Shown here: positions 33,824 to 42,401 of the stretch, piece by piece | Layout of the letters: each line of letters starts with the position of its first letter | How positions within the stretch are numbered: position 1 is the stretch's first letter | From: Nitrososphaera sp. | GTDB lineage: Archaea > Thermoproteota > Nitrososphaeria > Nitrososphaerales > Nitrososphaeraceae | Length of the DNA: 64,000 nt | Assembly (NCBI GenBank): GCA_029263715.1 | Contig: JAJUFP010000002.1 | Coordinates: 1 to 64,000 of the forward strand | Reading direction: 5' to 3' | Notes under the pieces: model-generated | What the model was told of the DNA's origin: nothing | What the model saw: only the letters and a program-made list of their open reading frames with translations | Database searches by the model: none | Position numbers and translations under genes: made by a program

Positions 33824-34654
33824 ATGGCAAACCGATACGTCTGGATAGGAATTGCAGCAGGAGTCTTCTTTGCCGGGATCGGAATCGGCTATGCTATCTT
33901 TGTAAATACATACACGCCGCCCTGGATGAACCCAAGCAGCCCGCAGTTTAGCCAGATGATGGCGCAGAATCCGCAGATGATAAACACCATGATGCAGAAT
34001 CAGGCCAGCCGGCAGCAGATGATGACTGCCATGATGAACGACCCGGCCGCTAGACAGCAGATGATGCAGGATCAGCAGTTCATGCAACAGATGATGAGCG
34101 ACCCGCAATTCAGCCAGCAGATGCAGCAAAACCAGCAGTTCATGCAGAACACGATGAATTCGATGATAAACGACCCGTCGATGCGGCAGCAGATGATGAA
34201 TAGCATGATGCAAGACCCGCAGTTCATGCAGCAGTGGATGGGCAACAACCAGTTCCAGCAAGACTGGATGTACCCGTACATGATGCAGAACTGGAGGATG
34301 GGCCCGGGGATGGGGCCCGGCATGATGATGGGTGGCTCCATGATGAATTATGGAGTAAACCCCACCACCTCTCAGGCTGTCATGACCGACAGGGTCACCA
34401 TACCAGACGATGCCTGGAACCCGAGACTGGCAGACCCCTATCAACCGTTGAGAATTGAAGTGCAGGCCGGGACCACGGTTACATGGACCAACGAGGACAG
34501 CGTAGTTCACACTGTCACCGACGTGGACAACAGGTTTGACTCCCAGCTGATCGAGCCTGGTGGCAGCTGGTCATACACATTTGAAGATGAAGGCGAGTAC
34601 GTCTATTACTGCACGATACACCCTTGGATGAAAGGCAGCGTAAAAGTGGGCTAG
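33824..34654 (+). CDS. Membrane-anchored cupredoxin with a Met/Gln-rich repeat domain
   Basis: The protein has 276 residues. Residues of about 6-28 form a membrane anchor. Residues of about 35-175 are a low-complexity domain built of repeated units with MM, QQ and DP pairs (for example SRQQMMTAMMNDPAARQQ), with dozens of methionines. The C-terminal 90 residues are a plastocyanin-like cupredoxin: VQAGTTVTWTNEDSVVHTV supplies the first His, and YYCTIHPWMKG the Cys, His and Met of a type 1 copper site. The Met-rich region probably binds or buffers copper outside the cell, feeding the many copper enzymes of ammonia oxidisers. Confidence 0.88.
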   Translation: MANRYVWIGIAAGVFFAGIGIGYAIFVNTYTPPWMNPSSPQFSQMMAQNPQMINTMMQNQASRQQMMTAMMNDPAARQQMMQDQQFMQQMMSDPQFSQQMQQNQQFMQNTMNSMINDPSMRQQMMNSMMQDPQFMQQWMGNNQFQQDWMYPYMMQNWRMGPGMGPGMMMGGSMMNYGVNPTTSQAVMTDRVTIPDDAWNPRLADPYQPLRIEVQAGTTVTWTNEDSVVHTVTDVDNRFDSQLIEPGGSWSYTFEDEGEYVYYCTIHPWMKGSVKVG

Positions 34655-34966
34655 CCGCCTGCCGCTGCTTTTCCTGGATTTTTCATACCCAGAATAAACC
34701 CTATTCAATGAATCACGGCATTTGACGAAAGTTCCCTGGCCTGCGGTCATGCGATAAAACACACCTCTAATGCAAGTTCCCGGATGAGTTCGCAATCTTC
34801 GAAAGTTTCTGATTTTTGAAACAAGTGCTGCCAAAACGACTAACGACCATTGCTATAGAAAACAGAAATAGATTGTAGAGCTATTTTTGAAGTGAATATC
34901 TGTTGACCGTCATCATGTACACTTCTTACCCGAAGTGTTATTACTTTCCTAAAAGAGTAGAAAGCA
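34655..34966. other. Intergenic region, no gene seen
   Basis: About 310 bases without a supportable gene between the cupredoxin and the secreted protein. The right end near 34930 carries AT-rich promoter-like sequence (GTTATTAC) for the next gene; nothing else stands out. Confidence 0.4.
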
Positions 34967-35788
34967 ATGTACAGCAGCAAAATTACCACGATTTTGTTAG
35001 CCCTGGCGTTGACGATATCTTCACTAGGTGTCCCGCAGACGTTAAAAAATGCGTACGCAGCACCGCCGACCAACGACGACTTTGACGCTGCTACCGTGAT
35101 CGGCACATTGCCATTCAACGATGTTTTAGATACCAGTGAGGCCACCACAGCGGCCGACGACCCAGATTGCGGAGGGAACGGATCAACTGTCTGGTATGCT
35201 TTCACACCTTCCGGGGATACAGGGGTGATGGCCAACACCTTTGGCAGCGACTATGACACAACGCTGTCTGTTTACACCGGACCTCGCGGTTCCCTTACCC
35301 AGCTAGCCTGCAACGATGATTTTGATAGCCTCCAGTCTAAAGTTACATTCAATGCCGCTGCCGGTGAGACGTACTTCTTTATGGTCGGCGCGTTTGAAAG
35401 CGACCCCGGTGGCAACCTGGTATTCTCCGTAGACATTGCTCCACCGTCTTTGATTATTGATCTGACCATAGATCGCATAGGCTTGGTCAATCCAAGGACA
35501 GGCGTTGCCACGATCAGCGGTACCGTAACCTGCTCGCGTGAGGCGCATGCAGGCGTGTTTGTCGATTTGCAACAGAAGTTAGGGCGGTCCCTTGGCAGCG
35601 GCTCGTCTATCGAATCCTTTACGTGTGACGGCCAGACCCGATGGAGCGCGATAGTCAGTAGCGAAAACATCCTCTTCGTCGGAGGCAGAGCTCACGTCTC
35701 CGCGTCCGCCTTTGCCTTCGATCCGTCGACAGGCGAGTTCGTATTCGATGACGCTGTTGCAGATATAAAACTGAGAGGCTCAAGGTAG
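34967..35788 (+). CDS. Secreted protein with a pre-peptidase-like N-terminal and a DUF6299-like C-terminal region
   Basis: The 273-residue protein has a signal peptide of about 32 residues (hydrophobic LLALALTISSLG, cleavage near AYA-APP). The mature N-terminal domain, with NDDFDAATVIGTLPFND, STVWYAFTPSGDTGV, YDTTLSVYTGPRGSLTQLAC and ETYFFMVGAFESDPGGNLVF, resembles secreted beta-sandwich domains of the PPC/pre-peptidase type. The second half (DLTIDRIGLVNPRTGVATIS through DDAVADIKL) is a separate beta domain resembling the DUF6299 pattern. It may bind the cell surface or polysaccharide; no catalytic residues are seen. Confidence 0.72.
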   Translation: MYSSKITTILLALALTISSLGVPQTLKNAYAAPPTNDDFDAATVIGTLPFNDVLDTSEATTAADDPDCGGNGSTVWYAFTPSGDTGVMANTFGSDYDTTLSVYTGPRGSLTQLACNDDFDSLQSKVTFNAAAGETYFFMVGAFESDPGGNLVFSVDIAPPSLIIDLTIDRIGLVNPRTGVATISGTVTCSREAHAGVFVDLQQKLGRSLGSGSSIESFTCDGQTRWSAIVSSENILFVGGRAHVSASAFAFDPSTGEFVFDDAVADIKLRGSR

Positions 35789-35907
35789 GACGACCTTCTC
35801 TGCACCTTCTTTTTTGAATCCAACACGCCTGACTTTACGGCATACATGATTTAGTCTGTCATATGCTAAATAAAAAATACAAAAAATGAAAACGTGGTAA
35901 AAGCCCC

Positions 35908-36291
35908 TTACTTTTTCGTGGCCATGTACTCGCCGGCTCTCTTCAGCTCGTCGGCAAACTTGGCCTTGTCATAGTGCATGGTATGCAGCACGTTGCTCCA
36001 AAAGCCAGTCGAAGCGACCAGCACTGCCAGCTCGGCCAACTCTTCTTCTGTGGCGCCCAGCATCTTGCTGACCTCTCTGTGGTACAGTTCGCAGTACGGG
36101 CACTTGACAGCAGCAGAAGCTGCAAGCATCATCATCTCCCGGTATTTGGGCGGGATTATGGACTGCCCAAGCTGGTACTTTTTGAATATGGGCCACATCT
36201 GCGTCATCACGTCCTTTGGCGTGTTCTTGAAAAAGTCCGGCACAAAACCGAAGGTCTGCTCTATGTCTTTAAGGGTTTCCTCGTAGCTCAT
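35908..36291 (-). CDS. Carboxymuconolactone decarboxylase / AhpD-like protein
   Basis: From ATG 36291 the protein has 127 residues; a longer frame adds a poor N-terminus, and ACTTTTATCC upstream fits this start. The family helical core is visible: KYREMMMLAASAAVKCPYCELYHREVSKMLGAT with the redox CPYC pair plus HREV, and ELAVLVASTGFWSNVLHTM. AhpD-like members reduce peroxide-handling proteins or act as gamma-carboxymuconolactone decarboxylases; without partner genes the role stays open. It is single and convergent with nothing nearby. Confidence 0.88.
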   Translation of the reverse strand: MSYEETLKDIEQTFGFVPDFFKNTPKDVMTQMWPIFKKYQLGQSIIPPKYREMMMLAASAAVKCPYCELYHREVSKMLGATEEELAELAVLVASTGFWSNVLHTMHYDKAKFADELKRAGEYMATKK

Positions 36292-36434
36292 AGGTGAGTT
36301 AACGTCCGCTAGGATAAAAGTTTGACTTAACCAATGGGTACACCACCAGGTACGCGAGTGTGAGTTTTGGCTGTCTAACTGGCAATACAAGAAAGAGTTT
36401 TAATCATTATTCGCATACAAACTGGTGACGCTGT

Positions 36435-36866
36435 ATGGCACCGGCTCTGTTCTCAAGACTCGTTGTTGCAGTCGATCCTTCTGAAAACGCGAATAGGGCC
36501 TTTGAGCATGCTCTAAGTCTTGCAAAACTTTATGGTGCAAGTGTCGCCCTAGTGTACGCCGTTGAGGCGCCGCAAACGCTTGAATCGTATGTCTCAAACA
36601 CAGAGATGCGCCGCTTGTTTTATGAAGAAGGAAGGAACCTTCTTGACGGTTTTGCCAAAAGAGCAGAAGGGTCTGGAGTCAAGGCCGACACCGTGCTGCG
36701 TGAGGGTCATCCAGCCCAGGTCATACTCGATGCTGCAAAGGCTGCCGGCGCAGACATGATAGTGATGGGAAGCAGGGGTTTAGGCGGCATAAAAGGGCTG
36801 TTGCTTGGAAGCGTATCCCACGCAGTGGTCAGTCATGCGCCTGTGCCTGTTTTGATTGTAAAATAA
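36435..36866 (+). CDS. Universal stress protein (UspA family), ATP-binding type
   Basis: The 143-residue protein opens LFSRLVVAVDPSENANRAFE and has the complete nucleotide loop GSRGLGGIKGLLLGSVS (G-x2-G-x9-G-S) followed by PVPVLIVK. TTTTAATCATT lies 27-35 bases upstream of the ATG. The internal insertion of the 33318 copy is missing here. A stand-alone gene. Confidence 0.93.
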   Translation: MAPALFSRLVVAVDPSENANRAFEHALSLAKLYGASVALVYAVEAPQTLESYVSNTEMRRLFYEEGRNLLDGFAKRAEGSGVKADTVLREGHPAQVILDAAKAAGADMIVMGSRGLGGIKGLLLGSVSHAVVSHAPVPVLIVK

Positions 36867-36954
36867 ACCAGCAAAGTGCTAAGGATAGGCTCTGACATAA
36901 AACGGCAAGAGAAAATCTTATTTCCTTCATAAGGCAACTATAATGTGGAGCCGC

Positions 36955-37518
36955 ATGTCGTACGAGTACGTACCTATCAAAGAGGTTATGCTAGAAAAAA
37001 GCATATACCGCACGCTAACAAAGCTATCGTACCACGACTATTCTGGCGAGGCCTCCCTTTCAAGCATCATAAATGACATGCTCAAGGAGTATCTGCATAC
37101 CTACGTCCTTTCCAAGAGGATGGGCCACATGCTCATGCCCAAAGAAACTGTGAAGACTGCCATAGATGAGATGGATGAGGAGCAGATAAAGAAGGCATCC
37201 ATTGCCAATGCCACTCGATACAGGGAAGGCGCCATCATCGAGCATGGAAAACCCTCGCTTGCTGCCTATCTGCAACTGATGAAGTCCTTTGCAAAGGCAA
37301 ACGGTTTTGACATGGAAGTAAGCAAGAACCCCGATAATGACCATCCTGTCCTGATAATCAGCTTTCAGATGGGAAACAAGTTCTCCGAGTTTCTTGGAAG
37401 CACATACATGATGCTGCTGCAAGAGTTCTGCGACATCGACAGGATAGAGATAACCGAGACAGCCCTTTACGTTGAATACCGGCCAAAGCAGGAACAGGTC
37501 GTCTCGCATACAGAGTAA
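36955..37518 (+). CDS. Conserved hypothetical protein with ribbon-helix-helix-like N-terminus
   Basis: From ATG 36955 the protein has 187 residues. The first 50 residues (VPIKEVMLEKSIYRTLTKLS, EASLSSIINDMLKEYLHTY) look like a ribbon-helix-helix DNA-binding fold. The remaining part is alpha/beta, with HPVLIISFQMGNKFSEFLGS and IEITETALYVEYRP. This layout suggests a regulator with a ligand or dimer domain, but I cannot name a family. An upstream ATG (36943) adds four residues. Confidence 0.65.
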   Translation: MSYEYVPIKEVMLEKSIYRTLTKLSYHDYSGEASLSSIINDMLKEYLHTYVLSKRMGHMLMPKETVKTAIDEMDEEQIKKASIANATRYREGAIIEHGKPSLAAYLQLMKSFAKANGFDMEVSKNPDNDHPVLIISFQMGNKFSEFLGSTYMMLLQEFCDIDRIEITETALYVEYRPKQEQVVSHTE

Positions 37519-37584
37519 GCGCACCGGACTGATGGCACTGCATTACAGAGAATTGCACACAATACTCCTTGCTGAAATATCACA

Positions 37585-37770
37585 ATGACAATACCTTGGG
37601 CTGGTGAAAAAGAGCAGATGGCTCTTCTGATGCCCGGACCCGTGCGGTTTCACACGCATCAGTGCAGGCAGTGTGGCTGCATTTACAACTGCGGCAAGGT
37701 GCACCAAAAGGAACCCTTCTTTGGCGGAGTGTGCAACCAGTGCGACAGTTTTCAATTTAAGCAAAACTAA
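37585..37770 (+). CDS. Small zinc-binding protein
   Basis: The 61-residue frame has two cysteine pairs, CRQCGC at about residues 27-32 and CNQC near residue 50, plus CGK between them, consistent with a zinc ribbon. An internal ATG at 37618 (ALLMPGPVRFH) could be the true start. Function unknown. The 162 bases that follow (37771-37932) contain no gene. Confidence 0.55.
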   Translation: MTIPWAGEKEQMALLMPGPVRFHTHQCRQCGCIYNCGKVHQKEPFFGGVCNQCDSFQFKQN

Positions 37771-37932
37771 ACAGTGGTCAAAAGTCAAAGAGCCGAGGCG
37801 TTGCCGTCTACAATCAATTCAGAAAGGTACCATGAATCCAAAATATGCGTATCATGATGGATCCGGTATGAATTAATAGTGACCGTAAGGCGTAATGAGG
37901 ATATACCACAAGCATCAAAAAGAATAAGTTGT

Positions 37933-38406
37933 TTATTCAGAAGGCTTGGCAGATAGGGGGCGCTTTATGAAAATTGTATCCAGGCTTGTTGCCACGTGTC
38001 CAATGCTGTCTATTACACATGCATCGAATTTCTCCCGTTCCTTCTTGCCTTCCTGGTAGTGCTTGATTTCTTTGATATTCATAGGAATGGTCTCAAACGT
38101 CTCCGATCGTAGCACGCCGTATTTTGAGATCAATGTTGCCAGAATTACAACGGATAAGGATTCCGAGATACGGAGGAGCTGAATATCGTTGTTTTTCATG
38201 GCATAATTCAAGTTCTGGAATAGCAAATTCAACAAGGGTTTCTCATCCACCTCTGCCAAATGTCTAACCGTATGCACGCCTCTACGAAGAATCTCGTTTC
38301 TATTGTCTGGAAGGATTTCTTTCTCCGCCAGTGCATCGATCTCTTTGAGAACCTCGTCCTCTCTGGGGCCATAAGTTAGACATAACGTGTGCTTGTTCTC
38401 TTTCAT
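37933..38406 (-). CDS. Conserved hypothetical protein, AT-rich island
   Basis: From ATG 38406 the protein has 157 residues; an ATATATTTTTATATG element at about 38435-38449 puts transcription near 38412 and supports this start over an ATG at 38436. The sequence is helical (EVLKEIDALAEKEILPDNRNEI) with VTVIGHVATSLDTIF-like ending. No known motif. Codon use is AT-rich; together with the interrupted gene at 38472 it forms an apparent foreign insert between GC-rich chromosomal genes. Confidence 0.55.
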   Translation of the reverse strand: MKENKHTLCLTYGPREDEVLKEIDALAEKEILPDNRNEILRRGVHTVRHLAEVDEKPLLNLLFQNLNYAMKNNDIQLLRISESLSVVILATLISKYGVLRSETFETIPMNIKEIKHYQEGKKEREKFDACVIDSIGHVATSLDTIFIKRPLSAKPSE

Positions 38407-38471
38407 CTTTGCCACTCGTACATCCGTCTTCCACATATAAAAATATATGTCATATTATATAATTGAATATA

Positions 38472-39032
38472 TCACGTACAATATTCGTCGTATATCTCCT
38501 TTGCCCTAACAACAGGATCTTTAACCAATATCCTGTAATTCGATAAATGCCCTAGTCCAGTTCGATATTGAGTAGGAATCTGCAATGGTTTTATGATATC
38601 TGGATGGTACTCACGACTCATGTGACCTTTTTTATCCTCTTCAAATCTGTCTGAGGTCTCCGCTGTCTTGGCAAACGCATCATGAGATGAACTCATGAAA
38701 AGGATTTCCGGCGGTACAACGAGGCCGTCGTATTCAACAGAGTACGGCTTGTATTTCCAATGCGGTCTTGTAAGAACGCAGTATACCTACTTGCCTCGAT
38801 AAATGACTACCACCGGTTCATAATCTTCGATAAGATAGAAAATAATGCCGTCATGGGGCCATTTGTACCAGTATACATCGCAATGCTCGTGCCGCTCCAA
38901 GAAGACGTTTTCCAGAGAATTCTTTCCCTCATCTGGAATGAATATTCTGGGCTTGAACTTGTCTCTCCAGCTATAGCTAGTTTTCTTGCCGGACAATTGG
39001 CTAGCTAGCTTTGACTGTCTGCTTTTAATCAT
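38472..39032 (-). pseudogene. Hypothetical gene split by an in-frame TAG
   Basis: One reverse frame from ATG 39032 to 38472 would give about 186 residues, but a TAG at 38789-38787 breaks it after 81 residues. Reading on, 30 codons lead without a stop (VYCVLTRPHWKYKPYSVEYD and so on) to the second ORF at 38696. The continuity of frame and composition suggests one former gene with a nonsense mutation. Amber read-through cannot be proven; no suppressor system is visible. No family is recognised. Adjacent S26e is transcribed the other way. Confidence 0.55.
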
Positions 39033-39108
39033 TGCTGGGTGGATTTCTTTCAGTTACCGCACATGAAAGTCCCTCGTCTTTCCAGAACAGGAGCCGCAAC
39101 AGCCACAA

Positions 39109-39117
39109 GATTTAAAC
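39109..39117 (+). promoter_or_regulatory. TATA box of the S26e gene
   Basis: GATTTAAAC lies about 24-32 bases before the ATG at 39141. Confidence 0.55.
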
Positions 39118-39140
39118 TATGGGCACTGGCATTGCCTGTC

Positions 39141-39425
39141 ATGCCGAAGAAGAGAGCAAGCCGAGGACGATCCAAGGGCGGCAAGGGCAGTTCAGGCACG
39201 GTCCACTGCAGCCAGTGCGGCGCCTTGGTACCACGAGACAAGGCCAAAAAGGTGACAGGCAGGATTACATTTGTAGAACCATCCCTGGCAAAGGAACTGA
39301 AGGCCCAGGGAGCTTACATTCCCATGTCCACCGACGTCAAGTTTTACTGCGTATCATGCGCAGTCCACCGGGGAATAGTCAAGGTCAGATCAGAGGTTGA
39401 ACGCCGTACGGCAACCAGGCTCTGA
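39141..39425 (+). CDS. rps26e: Ribosomal protein S26e
   Basis: Component of the small ribosomal subunit near the mRNA exit. The 94-residue protein starts PKKRASRGRSKGGKG and carries the CSQCGALVPRDKAKKV and CVSCAVHRGIVKVRS zinc motifs, with a C-terminal basic tail. The chosen ATG fits the eukaryotic and archaeal family; an upstream in-frame ATG adds 34 residues without similarity. S26e is present in Thaumarchaeota and related lineages but not in Euryarchaeota, supporting the assignment of the organism. Confidence 0.94.
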   Translation: MPKKRASRGRSKGGKGSSGTVHCSQCGALVPRDKAKKVTGRITFVEPSLAKELKAQGAYIPMSTDVKFYCVSCAVHRGIVKVRSEVERRTATRL

Positions 39426-39428
39426 CCC

Positions 39429-40019
39429 CTACAACTTTTTCGCAGTAGCCGCTATCCTCTGAATCAGGGTTATCCCCGCAACTATTGATACGATTATCAC
39501 GGCCCAGTTCATCGCGTCTTGGAATGGCAGCATGCCTATTATCGCTAAAATGATCATGCGCTCTGCCCTCTCGCCGATCCCGACGCCCTTGAGTTCTACC
39601 TGCAGCGATTCTGCCCGCGCTCGTGTGTAACTTACAAGCAGCGACATTCCAAGGGCGATCATGGTCCAGACGGGGTTGGCTAGGCCCCCAAAGGCAATGC
39701 CTACAAAGATAACAACCTCTGCAATCTTGTCAAACGACGAGTCCAAGAACGCGCCCTTTTTTGAGGCCTGCTTGGTGACCCGGGCCACAGCACCGTCCAC
39801 CATGTCAAAAAAGCCGGAGACAAGCAACAGCACGCCGCCGGCGACTGCGGCCCAGTACCGGTCAAGGCCAAAGTAAGTCGAACCGTACGCAAATGCTGCG
39901 GCAAACGAGACTGCAAGGCCCACCCCTGTCCAGAAATTGGCTGAAAGGCCGGTTGATGCAAAGCCGGAGCCCAGCTTGGCCATGGTGGGCGCAAGGGAGT
40001 CCCGTAAGCGGTTTAGCAA
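39429..40019 (-). CDS. CDP-alcohol phosphatidyltransferase (archaetidylinositol phosphate synthase-like)
   Basis: A membrane enzyme of 196 residues with five or six helices. The family motif is complete: DMVDGAVARVTKQASKKGAF then LDSSFDK, i.e. D-x2-DG-x2-AR-x8-G-x3-D-x3-D. It transfers a phosphoalcohol to CDP-archaeol. Similarity to archaeal inositol-phosphate enzymes (neighbouring basic ERAERM segment) suggests archaetidylinositol phosphate synthesis, but related serine or glycerol enzymes are possible. The start is a TTG, with an ATG 12 codons later. Its stop is 4 bases from the S26e stop. Confidence 0.87.
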   Translation of the reverse strand: MLNRLRDSLAPTMAKLGSGFASTGLSANFWTGVGLAVSFAAAFAYGSTYFGLDRYWAAVAGGVLLLVSGFFDMVDGAVARVTKQASKKGAFLDSSFDKIAEVVIFVGIAFGGLANPVWTMIALGMSLLVSYTRARAESLQVELKGVGIGERAERMIILAIIGMLPFQDAMNWAVIIVSIVAGITLIQRIAATAKKL

Positions 40020-40051
40020 CGGCCCTTGGTTGCGGAATCTGTCATAATAAT

Positions 40052-41281
40052 TTATTGAGCAAGCCGGTAGATGCTTCCATCAAAGGACAGGATGTACAGC
40101 AGGCCGTCCGGGCCGGTCTCGATGTCAGTTATGCCGCCAAATCCCCTGCCAAGGATAAAGGGCTCAAGCTCGCCCTGGTTGTCGGCCACCCTGTCGGTCA
40201 GCTGGCCCAGCTCAAGGTCTGTTCTTTCTTTGTTGAGGGCAAAGTTGTACAGCTGGCCGTTGTTGATGTCGCCAACAAACAGGCTGTAGGAATAGTCTCC
40301 GAGTGCGGTGGAATTCAGAAATTCAATGTCTGTCACGCCGATGGCCTGCCGCCAGCTAAAGACCGGATCTGCGTAATGAGAGCCTTCAAACATAACTAAA
40401 TCATCCTCGCCGGCATCCGTCCGAGATATGGGGCCCATGACGCGCTCCCAGCCGCTGTTAAAGCCCGGCCTGACTATGTTTATCTCGTCGTAGTCAGCGG
40501 GGCCGTTTTCCGTGTCCCAGAGCACGCCGGTCTTGGGGTCAAAATCAAGGCCAAAGCTGTTCCTGACTCCGTACGCAAAGTAAGCAGCAAGGTTGTCGCC
40601 GGAAAGAATGTTTGCCGCCGGCCTGCCGTCGCTGTCGACTTTGAGGACGGCCGAGGTGTAGTCTGCCGCCGGCCCATTCTTAAAGTTCTGCACCTGCCCG
40701 TTTCTGTTCAGGTCGCCGGTCACGATATACAGAAAGCCGTCTGGACCAATGGTCATCTTGCCTCCATCATGGTTTGGGCCCGGAGTTCCCGGCAGGTCCA
40801 GTATCATCACAGGGTTGGCAAGGCTGCTGCCATCAAAATCATACCTGTAGACGCGGTTTTTCACTCCATCATCGTTTTCGGTAAGGTACAGAAAGACCGA
40901 ACTGCCCTTGACTGCGATGCCAAGCAGGCCCCGCTCGCTTCTACTGTCCACGTCCAGATCGAGAAGTGGGGTTTCAAGCAACCTGCCGTCTTTGACCATT
41001 CTGACTTTGCCGTCGTCTTTCTGCAGGACAAGGATGTCATCGTCGCCAACAAACGCCATGCTGGTCGGCGCCGAAAGACCCTCGATGACTTTTTCCACCC
41101 TCAATGACTGGTCTCGCAGCCTCGGTGGATCAGAATCTGGAATAACTGCAAATGTGCCGTTATTTGGCGCAGCAGAATTAATCGGGCTTGTTGTCTGCTG
41201 GGGCTGCACTCCAATGTATGCAGCAGCCGCAGCAACAGCAACGATTGCGGCCGCGACTATGCCAACTCGGGCTAGTTTCAA
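40052..41281 (-). CDS. Membrane-anchored PQQ-dependent glucose/sorbosone dehydrogenase-like protein
   Basis: The 409-residue protein has one membrane helix at residues 5-26 and then a six-bladed beta-propeller. Typical blocks of the glucose/sorbosone dehydrogenase family: LSAPTSMAFVGDDDILVLQK, SERGLLGIAV, FLYLTENDDG, PGPNHDGGKMTIGPDGFLYI, AYGVRNSFGLDFDPKTG and GFGGITDIETGPDGLLYIL. These enzymes oxidise sugars or alcohols with pyrroloquinoline quinone; no PQQ synthesis genes are visible, so the cofactor is uncertain. Membrane tether and outward domain suit an extracellular role. Confidence 0.87.
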   Translation of the reverse strand: MKLARVGIVAAAIVAVAAAAAYIGVQPQQTTSPINSAAPNNGTFAVIPDSDPPRLRDQSLRVEKVIEGLSAPTSMAFVGDDDILVLQKDDGKVRMVKDGRLLETPLLDLDVDSRSERGLLGIAVKGSSVFLYLTENDDGVKNRVYRYDFDGSSLANPVMILDLPGTPGPNHDGGKMTIGPDGFLYIVTGDLNRNGQVQNFKNGPAADYTSAVLKVDSDGRPAANILSGDNLAAYFAYGVRNSFGLDFDPKTGVLWDTENGPADYDEINIVRPGFNSGWERVMGPISRTDAGEDDLVMFEGSHYADPVFSWRQAIGVTDIEFLNSTALGDYSYSLFVGDINNGQLYNFALNKERTDLELGQLTDRVADNQGELEPFILGRGFGGITDIETGPDGLLYILSFDGSIYRLAQ

Positions 41282-41357
41282 CTGTCATTATTTCGCCATC
41301 CATGCTATTATGTATACATCTCATCTTTGCCAAAACGGTTCTTATACCAGCAGGGGC

Positions 41358-41948
41358 TTGAAAAGCAAGTTGGAGATCAAAGGCCATCTGGTCGACTGCG
41401 TCAAGAGCCTGTATGCGATGGGCCTGACCACGGCAGTGTCTGGGAACCACAGTGTCAGGTTTGGCAAAAAGTGGATGTGGCTTACGCCGTCAGAGATCCC
41501 AAGGTACCTGATAAAGCCGGCAGACCTGGTAAAGGTAGACCTTGAGACTGGCCGGGCTGTGGGAAAAAGAAAGCCAAGCATCGAGCTTAACATGCATAAA
41601 ATGATCTACAACATCCGGCCGGATGTCAACGCCGTGGTGCACACCCACAACCCCTACTCGGTGGGAATTGCCATCTCGGCAGAATTCCGGCACGTGATTG
41701 AGGAGGCCAAGATAGTTGTGGGCCAGCCTTCAGTTATTGAAAACAAGCCGTCTGGCTCAATCGCGCTGGCAGAGGCAGTATCATCTGAATTTGAGCGGGG
41801 AGCGACGGCCGTCATAATCAAAAACCACGGCGTTGTGGCCGTTGGAAAAAGCATACACCATGCCCGGGCAGTTGCAGAATCCCTTGAAGAATGGGCCAAG
41901 GTCCTGACTGTGGCAAGGATTTTTGGCGGCCCAAAAGACTGGCTTTAA
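41358..41948 (+). CDS. Class II aldolase/adducin family protein (fuculose-type)
   Basis: The 196-residue protein is read from the TTG at 41358 preceded by AGGGG. Motifs: SGNHSVRFGKKWMWLTPS, PSIELNMHKMIY, and the zinc ligands VVHTHNPYS and IKNHGVVAVG. These define class II aldolases such as fuculose-phosphate and ribulose-phosphate epimerase relatives. Retro-aldol activity on a phosphosugar is likely; the exact substrate is not. It converges with and overlaps the ATPase subunit F gene by 4 bases. Confidence 0.86.
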   Translation: MKSKLEIKGHLVDCVKSLYAMGLTTAVSGNHSVRFGKKWMWLTPSEIPRYLIKPADLVKVDLETGRAVGKRKPSIELNMHKMIYNIRPDVNAVVHTHNPYSVGIAISAEFRHVIEEAKIVVGQPSVIENKPSGSIALAEAVSSEFERGATAVIIKNHGVVAVGKSIHHARAVAESLEEWAKVLTVARIFGGPKDWL

Positions 41949-42238
41949 ACGCCGAGGATCTGCTTTAGCATCGCGCGGTAGTCAACCTTCTCTTTCTTGC
42001 TTCCCGGAGACGGAAGCTCGAATATGAGGGGGATCGGACGCTTGGCTCGCAAGGTCGTCAGCTGGCTTCTTATCTCCTTGCCGATGTCGTCGCTTAGCAG
42101 AACAAGGCCAATGTCGCGCTCACCCATCCTGTTTATCTCGGTCAGGGCCTCTGTTGGAGTATCGACCTTTACGCCCTTGACTCCGGCCAGCTGGAAGCTG
42201 GTAACAAAGACTCTGCTTCCGATAGCTACTATTTGCAT
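41945..42238 (-). CDS. atpF: A-type ATP synthase subunit F
   Basis: The 97-residue protein has the subunit F fold: MQIVAIGSRVFVTSFQLAGV, TEALTEINRMGERDIGLVLLSDDIGK, RPIPLIFELPSPGSKKE. Subunit F is part of the A-ATPase central stalk and switches rotational coupling. The rest of the ATPase operon is not in the window, so this copy stands alone. GGAATAAAAAGG (reverse strand, about 42262-42273) could be its TATA element. Confidence 0.87.
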   Translation of the reverse strand: MQIVAIGSRVFVTSFQLAGVKGVKVDTPTEALTEINRMGERDIGLVLLSDDIGKEIRSQLTTLRAKRPIPLIFELPSPGSKKEKVDYRAMLKQILGV

Positions 42239-42401
42239 CCTGTGACTCTGCTGGCAGGTCCCTTTTTATTCCTTTTGAGGTGCTTGTACAGCCACAATGA
42301 AGGCCTGTTACGTCAAGCACGATGCGACGGTTCCTGCTGCAATCTGAACGTCTGGGGCTTGCAATGAATAAGTTTTTTAGAAAAGGCAACGCAACAATGC
42401 T

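Noticed and set aside
34571-34834. Reverse-strand 87-residue frame in the intergenic region
   Set aside because: No promoter, no recognisable motif, and partly antisense to the cupredoxin domain.
38787-38789. TAG as a pyrrolysine codon, also the TAG at 6152
   Set aside because: No pyrrolysine genes or relatives are known in Thaumarchaeota or seen here; the 6152 case is explained better by a frameshift.
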